NCBI GenBank assembly: GCA_020829485.1
Contig: JAIVFU010000068.1
Span: 1-35,704, forward strand
Direction of reading: 5' to 3'
DNA length: 35,704 nucleotides
Source: Nostoc sp. CHAB 5834
GTDB lineage: Bacteria; Cyanobacteriota; Cyanobacteriia; Cyanobacteriales; Nostocaceae
Part shown: piece by piece, positions 22,311 to 30,500 of the stretch
Layout of the letters: every line of letters starts with the position of its first letter
How positions within the stretch are numbered: position 1 is the stretch's first letter
Notes under the pieces: generated by a model
Database searches by the model: none
Told to the model about the DNA's origin: nothing
Seen by the model: the letters and a program-made list of their open reading frames with translations, nothing else
Translations under genes and position numbers: made by a program

Positions 22311-24892
22311 ATCGCCCCTCTCCCCCTCTTTCTCTTCAACGTCCTGAACTACTCGCGCCAGCAGGTAATTGGGACTGTGCCAAAGCTGCTGTGGAAAATG
22401 GGGCAGATGCAATTTACTTCGGTTTGGATCGCTTCAACGCCAGAATGCGGGCACAAAACTTTACTGAGGCAGACTTACCCCAATTAATGACATTTCTGCA
22501 TCGTCGTGGCGTAAAGGGTTATGTCACTGTCAACACACTAATATTTCCCAAAGAACTAGCAGAAGCACAACAATATCTCCGCACAATTATTGCCGCAGGT
22601 GTGGATGCAGTGATTGTTCAGGATGTGGGTATATGCCGTCTCATCCGTCACCTGTCGCCCGATTTTCCCATCCATGCCTCCACCCAAATGACCATTACTA
22701 GTGCGGCTGGGGTGGAATTTGCCAAGTCCCTCGGCTGTCAATTAGTGGTGCTGGCGCGTGAATGTTCTCTTCAGGAAATCAATAAAATTCAGCAGCAGAT
22801 TGCCCTACAAGAAACTTCGCTGCCCTTGGAAGTCTTTGTTCACGGTGCTTTGTGCGTAGCGTATTCTGGTCAGTGTTTGACTAGTGAGGCTTTAGGCGGA
22901 CGTTCTGCAAACCGAGGTGAATGTGCCCAAGCTTGTCGGATGCCCTACGATTTAATTGCTGATGGGGAAATTGTAAATTTAAAAGAACGCAAATATTTAC
23001 TCAGTCCTCAAGACTTAGCAGGGTTAGATGTTCTGCCAGATTTGGTCAAATCAGGAGTAACTTCTCTCAAAATTGAAGGTCGTTTGAAAGCCCCAGAGTA
23101 TGTTGCTAATGTCACCCGTGTTTATCGGCAAGCTTTGGATGGCGTGATGGCGCAATTGGAAAGACCTAACCCCCTAACCCCCTTCCCTGGTAGGGAAGGG
23201 GGAATAAAAGCTCCCCTCTCCGTTTCGGAGAGGGGCTGGGAGAGAGGTCAATCAGATCAAGAACACTACAACCTAGAAATGGCATTTTCTCGCGGACTCT
23301 ACACGGGTTGGTTTGGCGGGATTAATAATCAGGAACTAGTTCACGCCCGCTTTGGTAAAAAACGTGGGGTTTATTTGGGTGAAGTTAGCCGCATTCACAA
23401 CGAACAGGTAACAGTCAAACTGGAAGCGCCTGTAAAACCAGGAGATGGAATTGTATTTGACTGCGGTCATCCAGAGGCGAAAGAAGAAGGCGGCAGGGTT
23501 TATGCTGTGGTATCCAAAGGTAAAGAAACCATGCTGACCTTTGGGCGAAATGACTTGAACCTGCGCCGAGTGCATATAGGCGATCGCATTTGGAAAACCA
23601 GCGATCCAGAACTCGATAAGCAACTACGTCAAAGTTTTGCTGGCGAGAACTCACAATTTCAACGTCCGATTGACTTGGAGGTTTATGGAGAAGTTGGTCA
23701 GGCGTTGATTGCGATCGCCCACGATCGACTCGGTAATATTGTACAGGTCGAGTCTGCAATTTCACTGATAGAAGCGCACACCAAACCCTTAGATACAGAC
23801 CGTTTACAAGAACAATTAGGTCGTCTTGGTAACACATCTTTCTTTTTAGAAACACTAACCAACCACCTTAGCGGTGCTATTATGCTGCCCGTAAGTGAGT
23901 TGAACCGGATGCGGCGGGAAATTGTGGCGCAGTTGGAAGAATTGCGAAGTCAACGCAAACGCTGGCAATTACGTTCTAATGTCTCTTTCCAAGATTTACT
24001 CCCCTCCTCATCTGCCTCATCTTCTTTATCCCCCTCACTCATCGTCTTAGTACGTAACCTCAAGCAACTCCAAGCCGCCCTCAAAGCTGGTGTTGAAACA
24101 CTCTACTGTGAATTTGAAGATCCCCGCGCCTACCGAGAAGCAGTACAGCTAGTACGCCAACCCAGACAACAATTCCCAGTCCCCACAATTTGGGTTGCAC
24201 CACCCCGAATTACCAAACCGGGGGAAAACTGGATTTTGCAGCAAGTACGTGCCTGTGAAGCAGATGGCTATCTAATACGCAACTATGACCAATTGCAATT
24301 CTTTGCTCAAGACCGTTGTATTGGAGATTTTTCGCTCAACGTTGCTAATCCCTTAACAGCAGACTACTTTCAGCAACACTTTGGTTTAGAAAGGCTGACG
24401 GCATCCTATGACCTGAATATTACCCAACTACAAGACCTGCTTACCAGTTGCCCTCCCCAGTGGTTTGAGGTGACAATCCATCAGCATATACCAATGTTTC
24501 ACATGGAGCATTGTGTATTTTGTGCCTTTCTATCAACGGGTACAGATTATACAAACTGTGGACGACCTTGTGATAAGCATGAAGTTAAATTAAAAGACCG
24601 TGTAGGCACTGAACACATCCTCAAAGCAGATGTAGGTTGCCGTAATACTGTATTTAACGGCACTGCTCAAACCGGAGCCGAGTACGTACAGCGCCTTATA
24701 GAACTCGGATTACGTCAGTTTCGCATTGAGTTTGTCAATGAAACACCAGAACAAGTGAGTAAAACAATACATAGCTATCGTCAACTACTGCAAGGCGAGA
24801 TTACAGGTTCCCAACTCTGGCGTGAATTGAAGTTGCAAAATCAATTAGGCGTGACTCGTGGCCCTATGGGAGTGTCTGCATTGCGGTCATAA
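22301..24892 (+). CDS. U32 family peptidase, long form (RlhA/PrtC-like)
   Basis: 863 residues. The N-terminal half is the U32 domain: RPELLAPAGNWDCAKAAVEN, IHASTQMTITS, and the Cys cluster GECAQACRMPYDL. The C-terminal part has further Cys (MEHCVFCAF, CGRPCDKHEVKLKDR, VGCRN), consistent with an Fe-S site; long members such as E. coli RlhA are required for hydroxylation of a 23S rRNA cytidine, so a role in RNA modification is more likely than proteolysis. Two inserts break the domain pattern: residues about 288-316 from a double-hairpin repeat at 23163-23249, and a Ser-rich stretch (SSSASSSLSPS, about 568-578) from a CCTCATCT-type repeat. Both keep the frame. The start ATG 22301 lies in a duplicated leader. 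Confidence 0.9.
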   Translation: MKSDRPSPPLSLQRPELLAPAGNWDCAKAAVENGADAIYFGLDRFNARMRAQNFTEADLPQLMTFLHRRGVKGYVTVNTLIFPKELAEAQQYLRTIIAAGVDAVIVQDVGICRLIRHLSPDFPIHASTQMTITSAAGVEFAKSLGCQLVVLARECSLQEINKIQQQIALQETSLPLEVFVHGALCVAYSGQCLTSEALGGRSANRGECAQACRMPYDLIADGEIVNLKERKYLLSPQDLAGLDVLPDLVKSGVTSLKIEGRLKAPEYVANVTRVYRQALDGVMAQLERPNPLTPFPGREGGIKAPLSVSERGWERGQSDQEHYNLEMAFSRGLYTGWFGGINNQELVHARFGKKRGVYLGEVSRIHNEQVTVKLEAPVKPGDGIVFDCGHPEAKEEGGRVYAVVSKGKETMLTFGRNDLNLRRVHIGDRIWKTSDPELDKQLRQSFAGENSQFQRPIDLEVYGEVGQALIAIAHDRLGNIVQVESAISLIEAHTKPLDTDRLQEQLGRLGNTSFFLETLTNHLSGAIMLPVSELNRMRREIVAQLEELRSQRKRWQLRSNVSFQDLLPSSSASSSLSPSLIVLVRNLKQLQAALKAGVETLYCEFEDPRAYREAVQLVRQPRQQFPVPTIWVAPPRITKPGENWILQQVRACEADGYLIRNYDQLQFFAQDRCIGDFSLNVANPLTADYFQQHFGLERLTASYDLNITQLQDLLTSCPPQWFEVTIHQHIPMFHMEHCVFCAFLSTGTDYTNCGRPCDKHEVKLKDRVGTEHILKADVGCRNTVFNGTAQTGAEYVQRLIELGLRQFRIEFVNETPEQVSKTIHSYRQLLQGEITGSQLWRELKLQNQLGVTRGPMGVSALRS
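23163..23249. repeat. double-hairpin repeat inside the U32 gene
   Basis: Two GC-rich hairpins in series: CCCCCTTCCC/GGGAAGGGGG around 23179-23203 and CCCCTCTCC/GGAGAGGGG around 23212-23235, flanked by ACCCCCTAACC and GGGAGAGAGGT. This is a type of intergenic repeat in Nostoc-like genomes, here within a coding sequence and in frame. Confidence 0.75.
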
Positions 24893-24933
24893 TTGATTTG
24901 ATGTAAAACTGGGATTTTTACATACGATCATAT

Positions 24934-24969
24934 AAAAAAATGGCTTACAAGCTATGATGCCGTAAGCCA
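24934..24969 (-). terminator. Rho-independent terminator of the SAP-like gene
   Basis: On the minus strand TGGCTTAC (24969-24962) and GTAAGCCA (24948-24941) form a perfect 8-bp stem with a 13-base loop, followed at once by seven T (24940-24934). It lies 29 bp after the stop of the gene at 24998-25375; on the plus strand it may also slow transcription leaving the U32 gene. Confidence 0.65.
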
Positions 24970-24997
24970 ACTGATTTACGGTTGCAAAATTATCCCT

Positions 24998-25375
24998 CTA
25001 TTCTCCTAGCAGTTCTACTGCCTCTTCAAGTTTGAGTTTTGCCTTATATAACTTGAGCAACTTCTCTTGTTCCCAACGTTGAGGGGCTTGATACCGCTTG
25101 CCTTCCATTGTCAGCTTAATTAGCGCCGCCTGTTCATCAGTAGGTGAATTCATCTGATCGAGTGCAACTGCAATATTCTGGTAAGCTTCAAAGGATAGTC
25201 GTCTCAATCCCTTTCCCTCTTGCGACTGGGTAAGTGCGATCGCAGGGAATGCCATTAAAGATGTAATCCAGCTAGTTTTGTATCCTGCATTCCCAGTAGG
25301 CTTTAACCCATATCGCCTACACAAGTCTCTCAACTGGGCAATAGTTTTAATTTCAAGTTCTGACCGTGTGAACAT
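24998..25375 (-). CDS. protein with N-terminal SAP-like motif
   Basis: 125 residues. Residues about 8-42 (LEIKTIAQLRDLCRRYGLKP then TGNAGYKTSWITSLM) follow the SAP/HeH helix-extension-helix pattern, a small nucleic-acid-binding fold. The C-terminal half is charged and helical (AALIKLTMEGKRYQAPQRWE, KLKLEEAVELLGE). Function unknown; a DNA- or RNA-binding role is only an inference from the motif. Convergent with the U32 gene, and followed by its own hairpin terminator. Confidence 0.65.
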   Translation of the reverse strand: MFTRSELEIKTIAQLRDLCRRYGLKPTGNAGYKTSWITSLMAFPAIALTQSQEGKGLRRLSFEAYQNIAVALDQMNSPTDEQAALIKLTMEGKRYQAPQRWEQEKLLKLYKAKLKLEEAVELLGE

Positions 25376-25502
25376 AAAATAGAGTTACCCATTTTCTAAA
25401 AGTGGTATCGGTGGTGTACTGTTTTCCAGGCATGAACCCCACCGATTTATAAATTTATTTCGGCGCAAGCATCGATACAAGCTTTATTTATATTTCTCAA
25501 CA

Positions 25503-25682
25503 ATGCCTAACCCGAAAGGTAATCCACAAAATTTTGATAATCAACCAAGTAAAGACTTAACTGAAAATGTTACTTTTAGAGCTACCAAGGAAATGAAAGA
25601 AGAGATACAAAAGCAAGATAATCCAGCACAATTCTGTAGAGATGCCGTGCAAGAGGCGCTAGACAAGCAAAAAAGGAAATAG
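25503..25682 (+). CDS. 59-residue hypothetical protein
   Basis: ATG 25503 to TAG 25680-25682. Sequence MPNPKGNPQNFDNQPSKDLT then ENVTFRATKEMKEEIQKQDN ends in a basic tail, EALDKQKRK. The segment VTFRATKEMKEEI...PAQFCRDAVQEAL resembles the strand-helix-helix layout of small ribbon-helix-helix DNA-binding proteins (as in antitoxins or CopG-like regulators), but no partner gene follows on the same strand. Divergent from the SAP-like gene with 127 bp between starts. Its coding look comes from the continuous charged sequence. Confidence 0.6.
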   Translation: MPNPKGNPQNFDNQPSKDLTENVTFRATKEMKEEIQKQDNPAQFCRDAVQEALDKQKRK

Positions 25683-25713
25683 TGTAGCTACTTCCCTCTA
25701 TTATCCTGAGATG

Positions 25714-26331
25714 TTAATTTTCTGATCGCCCAGCTTGAAAAATCTGTTCGGCTGTCAAGTTTAATTCTGGGAATGTAGGGGATATGATGCGATCGCTACC
25801 CCGAAACAGGTTAACTTGATACTCACCATCCACCAAATAGTAAACGGAGATAGTCGGTTGTTTAGGATTACCTATATATCTTCTGCCGCCCAAAGCTAAA
25901 TAGTCAACAATCCAGTATTCAGGAACGCCAAAAGTTTCGTAGTCAACCAGCTTGTGTGCATAATCATCTTTCCAATTACTGCTGACGACTTCAATAACTA
26001 AGGGAACCGACGCAGCTTGAGTAACCGTTGAAGACTTTTTCCACATCGGTTCTGCTGAAAGATTCTTTTGATTTATCACTATCACATCAGGCGAATAACC
26101 TGATTCTTTGTCAGGAACTTTGACCAGTGCTTGCTTGGGTATGAGGTAAGGAAGTTTTAATCGTTTGAACTCTAAAGTTATTTCACCCGCTAAAAAACCA
26201 TTAATCTCTTCATGATCTCCTACTGGCTGCATTTCAACAATTACCCCATCGTGTAGTTCATAACATCCGCCGTCTGGCTTCCAATTGAGGAATTCTTCAA
26301 AAGCGATCGTTTTTGGTAAGGCTTGAAACAT
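25714..26331 (-). CDS. Uma2 family endonuclease-like protein
   Basis: 205 residues from ATG 26331 (MFQALPKTIAFEEFLNWKPD). The frame is open further up to 26487, but that region is AT-rich, overlaps the divergent antitoxin start and is not family-like. Family blocks: YELHDGVIVEMQPVGDHEE, SGYSPDVIVINQ (active-site Asp), PLVIEVVSSNWKDDYAHKL (Glu and Lys) and YWIVDYLALGG. The 5' half of this gene is present again at 26920-27198 on the far side of the toxin-antitoxin pair. Function unsettled, as for other Uma2 proteins. Confidence 0.88.
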   Translation of the reverse strand: MFQALPKTIAFEEFLNWKPDGGCYELHDGVIVEMQPVGDHEEINGFLAGEITLEFKRLKLPYLIPKQALVKVPDKESGYSPDVIVINQKNLSAEPMWKKSSTVTQAASVPLVIEVVSSNWKDDYAHKLVDYETFGVPEYWIVDYLALGGRRYIGNPKQPTISVYYLVDGEYQVNLFRGSDRIISPTFPELNLTAEQIFQAGRSEN

Positions 26332-26379
26332 CACACTTACTCCTGATGATGATTCAGAGTTTAGCAAATTATTTGGTAT
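26101..26379. repeat. 279-bp direct repeat, copy 1 (5' half of the Uma2 gene)
   Basis: Aligned without visible gaps to 26920-27198 with about 10 percent or fewer differences. It covers the first about 77 codons of the Uma2 gene (minus) and its upstream sequence. Confidence 0.85.
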
Positions 26380-26431
26380 CACATCACTGAGGAGAATCGC
26401 TATAATAACCAGATAGACGTGATTGTAGTCA

Positions 26432-26629
26432 ATGAATGTTATGGAAATAAAAAATATCAAGGAAGAAGCACGACGACTAATTGACAAATTGCCAGAAAAT
26501 TTGACATGGGATGATTTAATGTATGAAATCTATGTAAGACAAGCAATAGAAGCGGGATTAAGTGATAGTGAAGCGGGAAGAGTTGTTTCTGTTGAAGAAG
26601 TACGCGCAAAATTTGGATTGCAACAGTGA
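26432..26629 (+). CDS. antitoxin of a RelE/ParE-type module
   Basis: 65 residues, MNVMEIKNIKEEARRLIDKL then PENLTWDDLMYEIYVRQAIE. The LPENxTWDDLMYEIYVRQAIEAGLxDSxAGR pattern is that of a common cyanobacterial antitoxin paired with a RelE/ParE toxin. The ATG at 26441 is an alternative start. Its stop overlaps the toxin GTG by four bases (GTGA, 26626-26629). The toxin is broken by a stop, so this antitoxin is probably an orphan or serves a related toxin elsewhere. Divergent from Uma2 across 100 bp. Confidence 0.82.
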   Translation: MNVMEIKNIKEEARRLIDKLPENLTWDDLMYEIYVRQAIEAGLSDSEAGRVVSVEEVRAKFGLQQ

Positions 26630-26922
26630 AAGTTTTTTGGACAGAAACAGCCGTTAATCATTTATCCTCTATTTATACCTATATATCTCAAAATTCTCCT
26701 CATTATGCTCAAAGACTAGTTGAGCGATTAACTCAACGCTCTGAGCAAATTGCCCAATTTGCATTATCGGGTCGCATTATCTCAGAATTTTAAACTAAGC
26801 AGATTAGAGAAGTTATTGAAGGCTCTTATCGCATTATTTATTATATTAAGTCTGACCAAATTGATGTTCTTGCTGTTCTTCATGGTTCTCAACAAATCGA
26901 ATCTATCATTGATGAAACTTGA
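26626..26922 (+). pseudogene. RelE/ParE-family toxin with internal stop
   Basis: From GTG 26626 the frame reads VKVFWTETAVNHLSSIYTYI..., then LSGRIISEF, a TAA at 26791-26793 (codon 56), and continues TKQIREVIEGSYRIIYYIKS then DQIDVLAVLHGSQQIESIID to TGA 26920-26922. The family usually has Gln after the E(F/Y) position, so a CAA to TAA change explains the stop. Both halves are in one frame and clearly homologous to ParE-type toxins, which inhibit gyrase or cleave mRNA. The final TGA coincides with the edge of the 279-bp repeat, so the natural end may also be lost. Confidence 0.8.
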
Positions 26923-27198
26923 TTCTTTGCCAGGAACTTTGACTAATGCTTGCTTGGGTATGAGGTATGGGAGTTTTAATCGTTTGAACTCTAAAGTTAC
27001 TTCGCCAGCTAAAAAACCATTAATCTCTTCATGATCTCCTAGTGGCTGCATTTCAACAATTACCCCATCGTGTAGTTCATAACATTCGCCGTCTGGCTTC
27101 CAATTGAGGAATTCTTCAAAAGCGATCGCTTTTGGTAAGGCTTGAAACATCACACTTACTCCTGACTCTGGTTTAGAGTTTAGCAAATTACTTGGTAT
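26920..27198. repeat. 279-bp direct repeat, copy 2
   Basis: Second copy of 26101-26379, beginning TGATTCTTTGCCAGGAAC at the toxin stop codon and ending near GCAAATTACTTGGTA. Together the copies enclose the toxin-antitoxin pair. Confidence 0.85.
26923..27150 (-). pseudogene. N-terminal Uma2 gene fragment
   Basis: From ATG 27150 the minus strand encodes MFQALPKAIAFEEFLNWKPD and continues in Uma2 sequence for about 76 residues (to LVKVPGKES), then crosses the repeat edge into antisense toxin sequence and stops at 26782. It has no catalytic half. It is a partial copy of the gene at 25714-26331. Confidence 0.85.
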
Positions 27199-27214
27199 TG
27201 CTCACTTGACCCTC

Positions 27215-27247
27215 AGATCCCCGACTTCTTTAAGAAGTCGGGGATCT
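27215..27247. repeat. 33-bp palindromic repeat, copy 1
   Basis: Arms AGATCCCCGACTTCTT and its exact complement flank a single T (16 + 1 + 16). A near-identical copy is at 32489-32521. The rest of the 27199-27574 gap holds a second imperfect palindrome near 27425-27449 (GGTAGGGGATTTAAACCCACTACC region) and no gene; the CHAT gene promoter presumably lies here but I cannot place it. Confidence 0.85.
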
Positions 27248-27574
27248 AAATCGACATAAAACCTTGCTAGATAACGCTAAAACGAGTAATCAGGAAGATT
27301 TTACAAAATTTTGTATCTATTTTGGTAACAACGTTAATTCAGGTGAATGAACGTTATAAACTCAACCTTGGAATCAGAAAGAGATTCCTTAAACCATTGA
27401 GCATTAAACAGTTATCAGGCGTATGGTAGGGGATTTAAACCCACTACCAAAGCATTTCACTTTCTTTTTGGGGGACTTGAACCCAAAGAACAAAATTGAG
27501 AACTAAGTAACTGTTAAATAATTCAGCCATAAATATCTAAAACGAAGTAACTAATAGGTTATCAAGGATTCAGC

Positions 27575-30500
27575 ATGAACAAAAACGCTAAGTTGCAGCG
27601 CAATTTTTGCTGCTCATTTTCTCGTGTTTCTCGTTACAGTTTAATTGGATTACTGGGTGTGATTTTGTTATCAGATGCGGTGGGTGCAAAGGTTGGTGGT
27701 TTAGAGAACTATTCACCAAAGCGATCGCCAGAAATTCTATTAGATAAATATCGAGATAATTTTCCATCTTTAGAAACTGGTGATAAGCAAGTATTATTGA
27801 AAAACTATCATAATCAAAGAGAAATATATCTTGCACAGCAATCAGCGCCTACCCCATCAATTCCCTTGAATACAGAGCAACAAAAGTTATATGAGCAGGG
27901 AGTCAAGCTATTTCAAGAAGCACAGGAGCTAAAGAAAAAAGGTAATAGAGAAGGATACGATCAAGCGATAAATAAATATCAACAAGCGTTGAAAATTGTC
28001 CAGAGTATAGGACTGCGCCAAGAGGAAGCTGAGATAAATCAAAATATTGGTGTAGTTTACTTTTTACTTTCCGACTATAAAAATGCGCTTGAGTCCCACA
28101 AGAAAGCACTTTCAATCTGGCAAGAACTAAATCAGCCTTTGCAGCAAGCATCTGCACTCAGTTTAATTGGTAACGTGTATGTCGGAATCGGCGAACATGA
28201 AAAAGCAATCGAATATTTCAATCAAGCAGAGTCAAGTTTTCGGGCACAGAAGCAATTTGGTTTTGTAGCTATAACTTTAAACTCTGCCTCTAATGCCTAC
28301 ATGAGATTAGGTCAGATGAAAAATGCTCTTAACTCCCTCAATCAAGCAATAGAGATTTATCGTACTACATTTATAGATATAGATAAAGAAGCTTATATTC
28401 TTGATCGTATTGCTTTCGTTTATTCTCAAATAAGTGAATCAGACACAGCTTTTCAATATTATAATCAAGCTCTAGATATTCAACGTAAAAGGCGAGATTT
28501 CCCTGCACAAGCGATAATTATGAGACACATTGGTTCTCTGCACCTTAAATTGGGCAAACATCAACAAGCATTAGAATTTTTAAATAAAGCACTGGAAATC
28601 CAACAGACAAAAGGTACATTAATAGACCAAGGTTTAATCATTCAGGATATTGCTGATGTCCATATTTCATTGGGAGCTTACAATCAAGGAATTGAAGAAT
28701 ACAAGAAAGCAAAATCGCTCTTTCATCAAGCTGGTTTGACGAGCTTAGAGTCCCAGGCTATTGGACTGATTGTTAGTGTTTATAGAAGTTTTTTAGGTGA
28801 TAACCAAAAAGCACTGAAATATACAAATGAAGCACTTCAGCTTCAACGTCAAGGTGGTGATAAAGAAGACGAAGCTTCAACTCTTAACCAACAAGCTGAT
28901 ATTTACCTTTTACAGGGAGATTATCAGATTGCACTAGACCTTTATAACCAAGCCTTAAAAATTGAACGCTTCATAACAAAAAATCCTAGAGCAGAAGCGC
29001 GTACTCTTGGTAATATTGCATTACTTTACAATTCATTAGGCGACCCTAACTCAAGTATTAAGACTTATAACCAAGCACTAGATATATATACGAAGCTGGA
29101 CAATCAAAGTGAACAAGCAAGAATTATGAGAGCCATTGGCAATGTTTACCAACTAGATGGAAGGTACAACGAGGCTTTCAAATATTATAATCAGGCACTA
29201 TCCTTATACCAAAGACAAAAGGATCATCAATTGGAAATTGCTACACTTTGGGGTATAGCAAAAACCCATCGGTCTTCAAAAGATTATGACAAAGCGTTCG
29301 ATGCTGCTAATCAGGCATTAGTATTATCTCAGCAGTATCAATATTCTTTTGAGCAAACAGCTTCTCTTGGCATTATCGGTAGCGTATATTTTGCTCAAGG
29401 AGACTATCAAAATGCATTAAATAGCTATAAAAATATTTTGGTAGATTATCGCAAAGCTGGATTACGAATTAAGGAAGCTGAAACCTTAAATACCATGAGC
29501 ATGGCTTATGAGTTCCAGAAAAATTATAACCAGGCGATAGATAGACTGAATGAAGAACTAAAACTGCGACGAGAATTAAAAGACAAGACAGGAGAAGCAC
29601 AGGCACTTTACCAAATCGCCATTAACCAACGTAACCTCGGAAACCTCGAAGCTGCACTTTCTAACATTCAAACTACAATCAACATTGTTGAAAGCATACG
29701 CGGTAATGTCCAAAGCGATGAACTGCGTACCTCATACTTCGCTACAGTGCAGAATTACTATAAATTCTACATCGACTTGTTGATGCAACTGCACGAAAAA
29801 GACCCCACAAAAGTATGCGAATTAAACATCCAATACTTCAAAATAAATGATAGATGCGATGCTGTTGCACTGCACATCAGCGAACGCGCCCGCGCTAGAA
29901 GTTTGGTAGAACTTTTAACCGAAGCCAATGCCAAAATTCGTAAAGGTGCAAACCCAGAGCTAATACAACAGGAACGTGATTTATTACAAAAACTGGATAC
30001 CAAACAGAAACTCTTGCAAGATTTGGAGTCGAGGAGCCAAAAAGACCCCGTTACTGAAGCCTCTATTAAAAGATGCCAAAAAGACATTGAAAATCTCCTG
30101 AGCCAATACCGCGAATTGCAAACTAAAATTCGCACGACTAGCCCGAAATATGCTGCTCTGAAGTATCCCGAACCTTTGAAATTAGACCAAATCCAACAGC
30201 AACTCGATAAAGATACCATACTATTGCAGTATTCTTTGGGTGAACAACGCAGCTATGTTTGGGTAGTGACACCAAATTCTCTGCATAGCTACGAACTCCC
30301 TAAACGCAAACTGATAGAAACAGCCGCACTCGATTTAAAAGCGGGCTTACAAGATATTGCAAACCAGGGAACTTCTCCAGACAATATTCCCCTAGCTGGC
30401 AAAAAAATCAGTATTACTCAAGCTGCTAATCAACTAAGTGAATTGATTATTGCACCCGTTACAAAGCATTTAGGTCAAAAACGTTTAGTTGTTGTCGCTG

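Noticed and set aside
25714..26487. 257-residue version of the Uma2 protein
   Set aside because: The extra 52 N-terminal residues overlap the divergent antitoxin start and do not resemble the family; ATG 26331 fits.
26782..27186. 134-residue minus-strand protein as a genuine gene
   Set aside because: It is a chimera of the duplicated Uma2 N-terminus and antisense toxin sequence; the catalytic half is missing.
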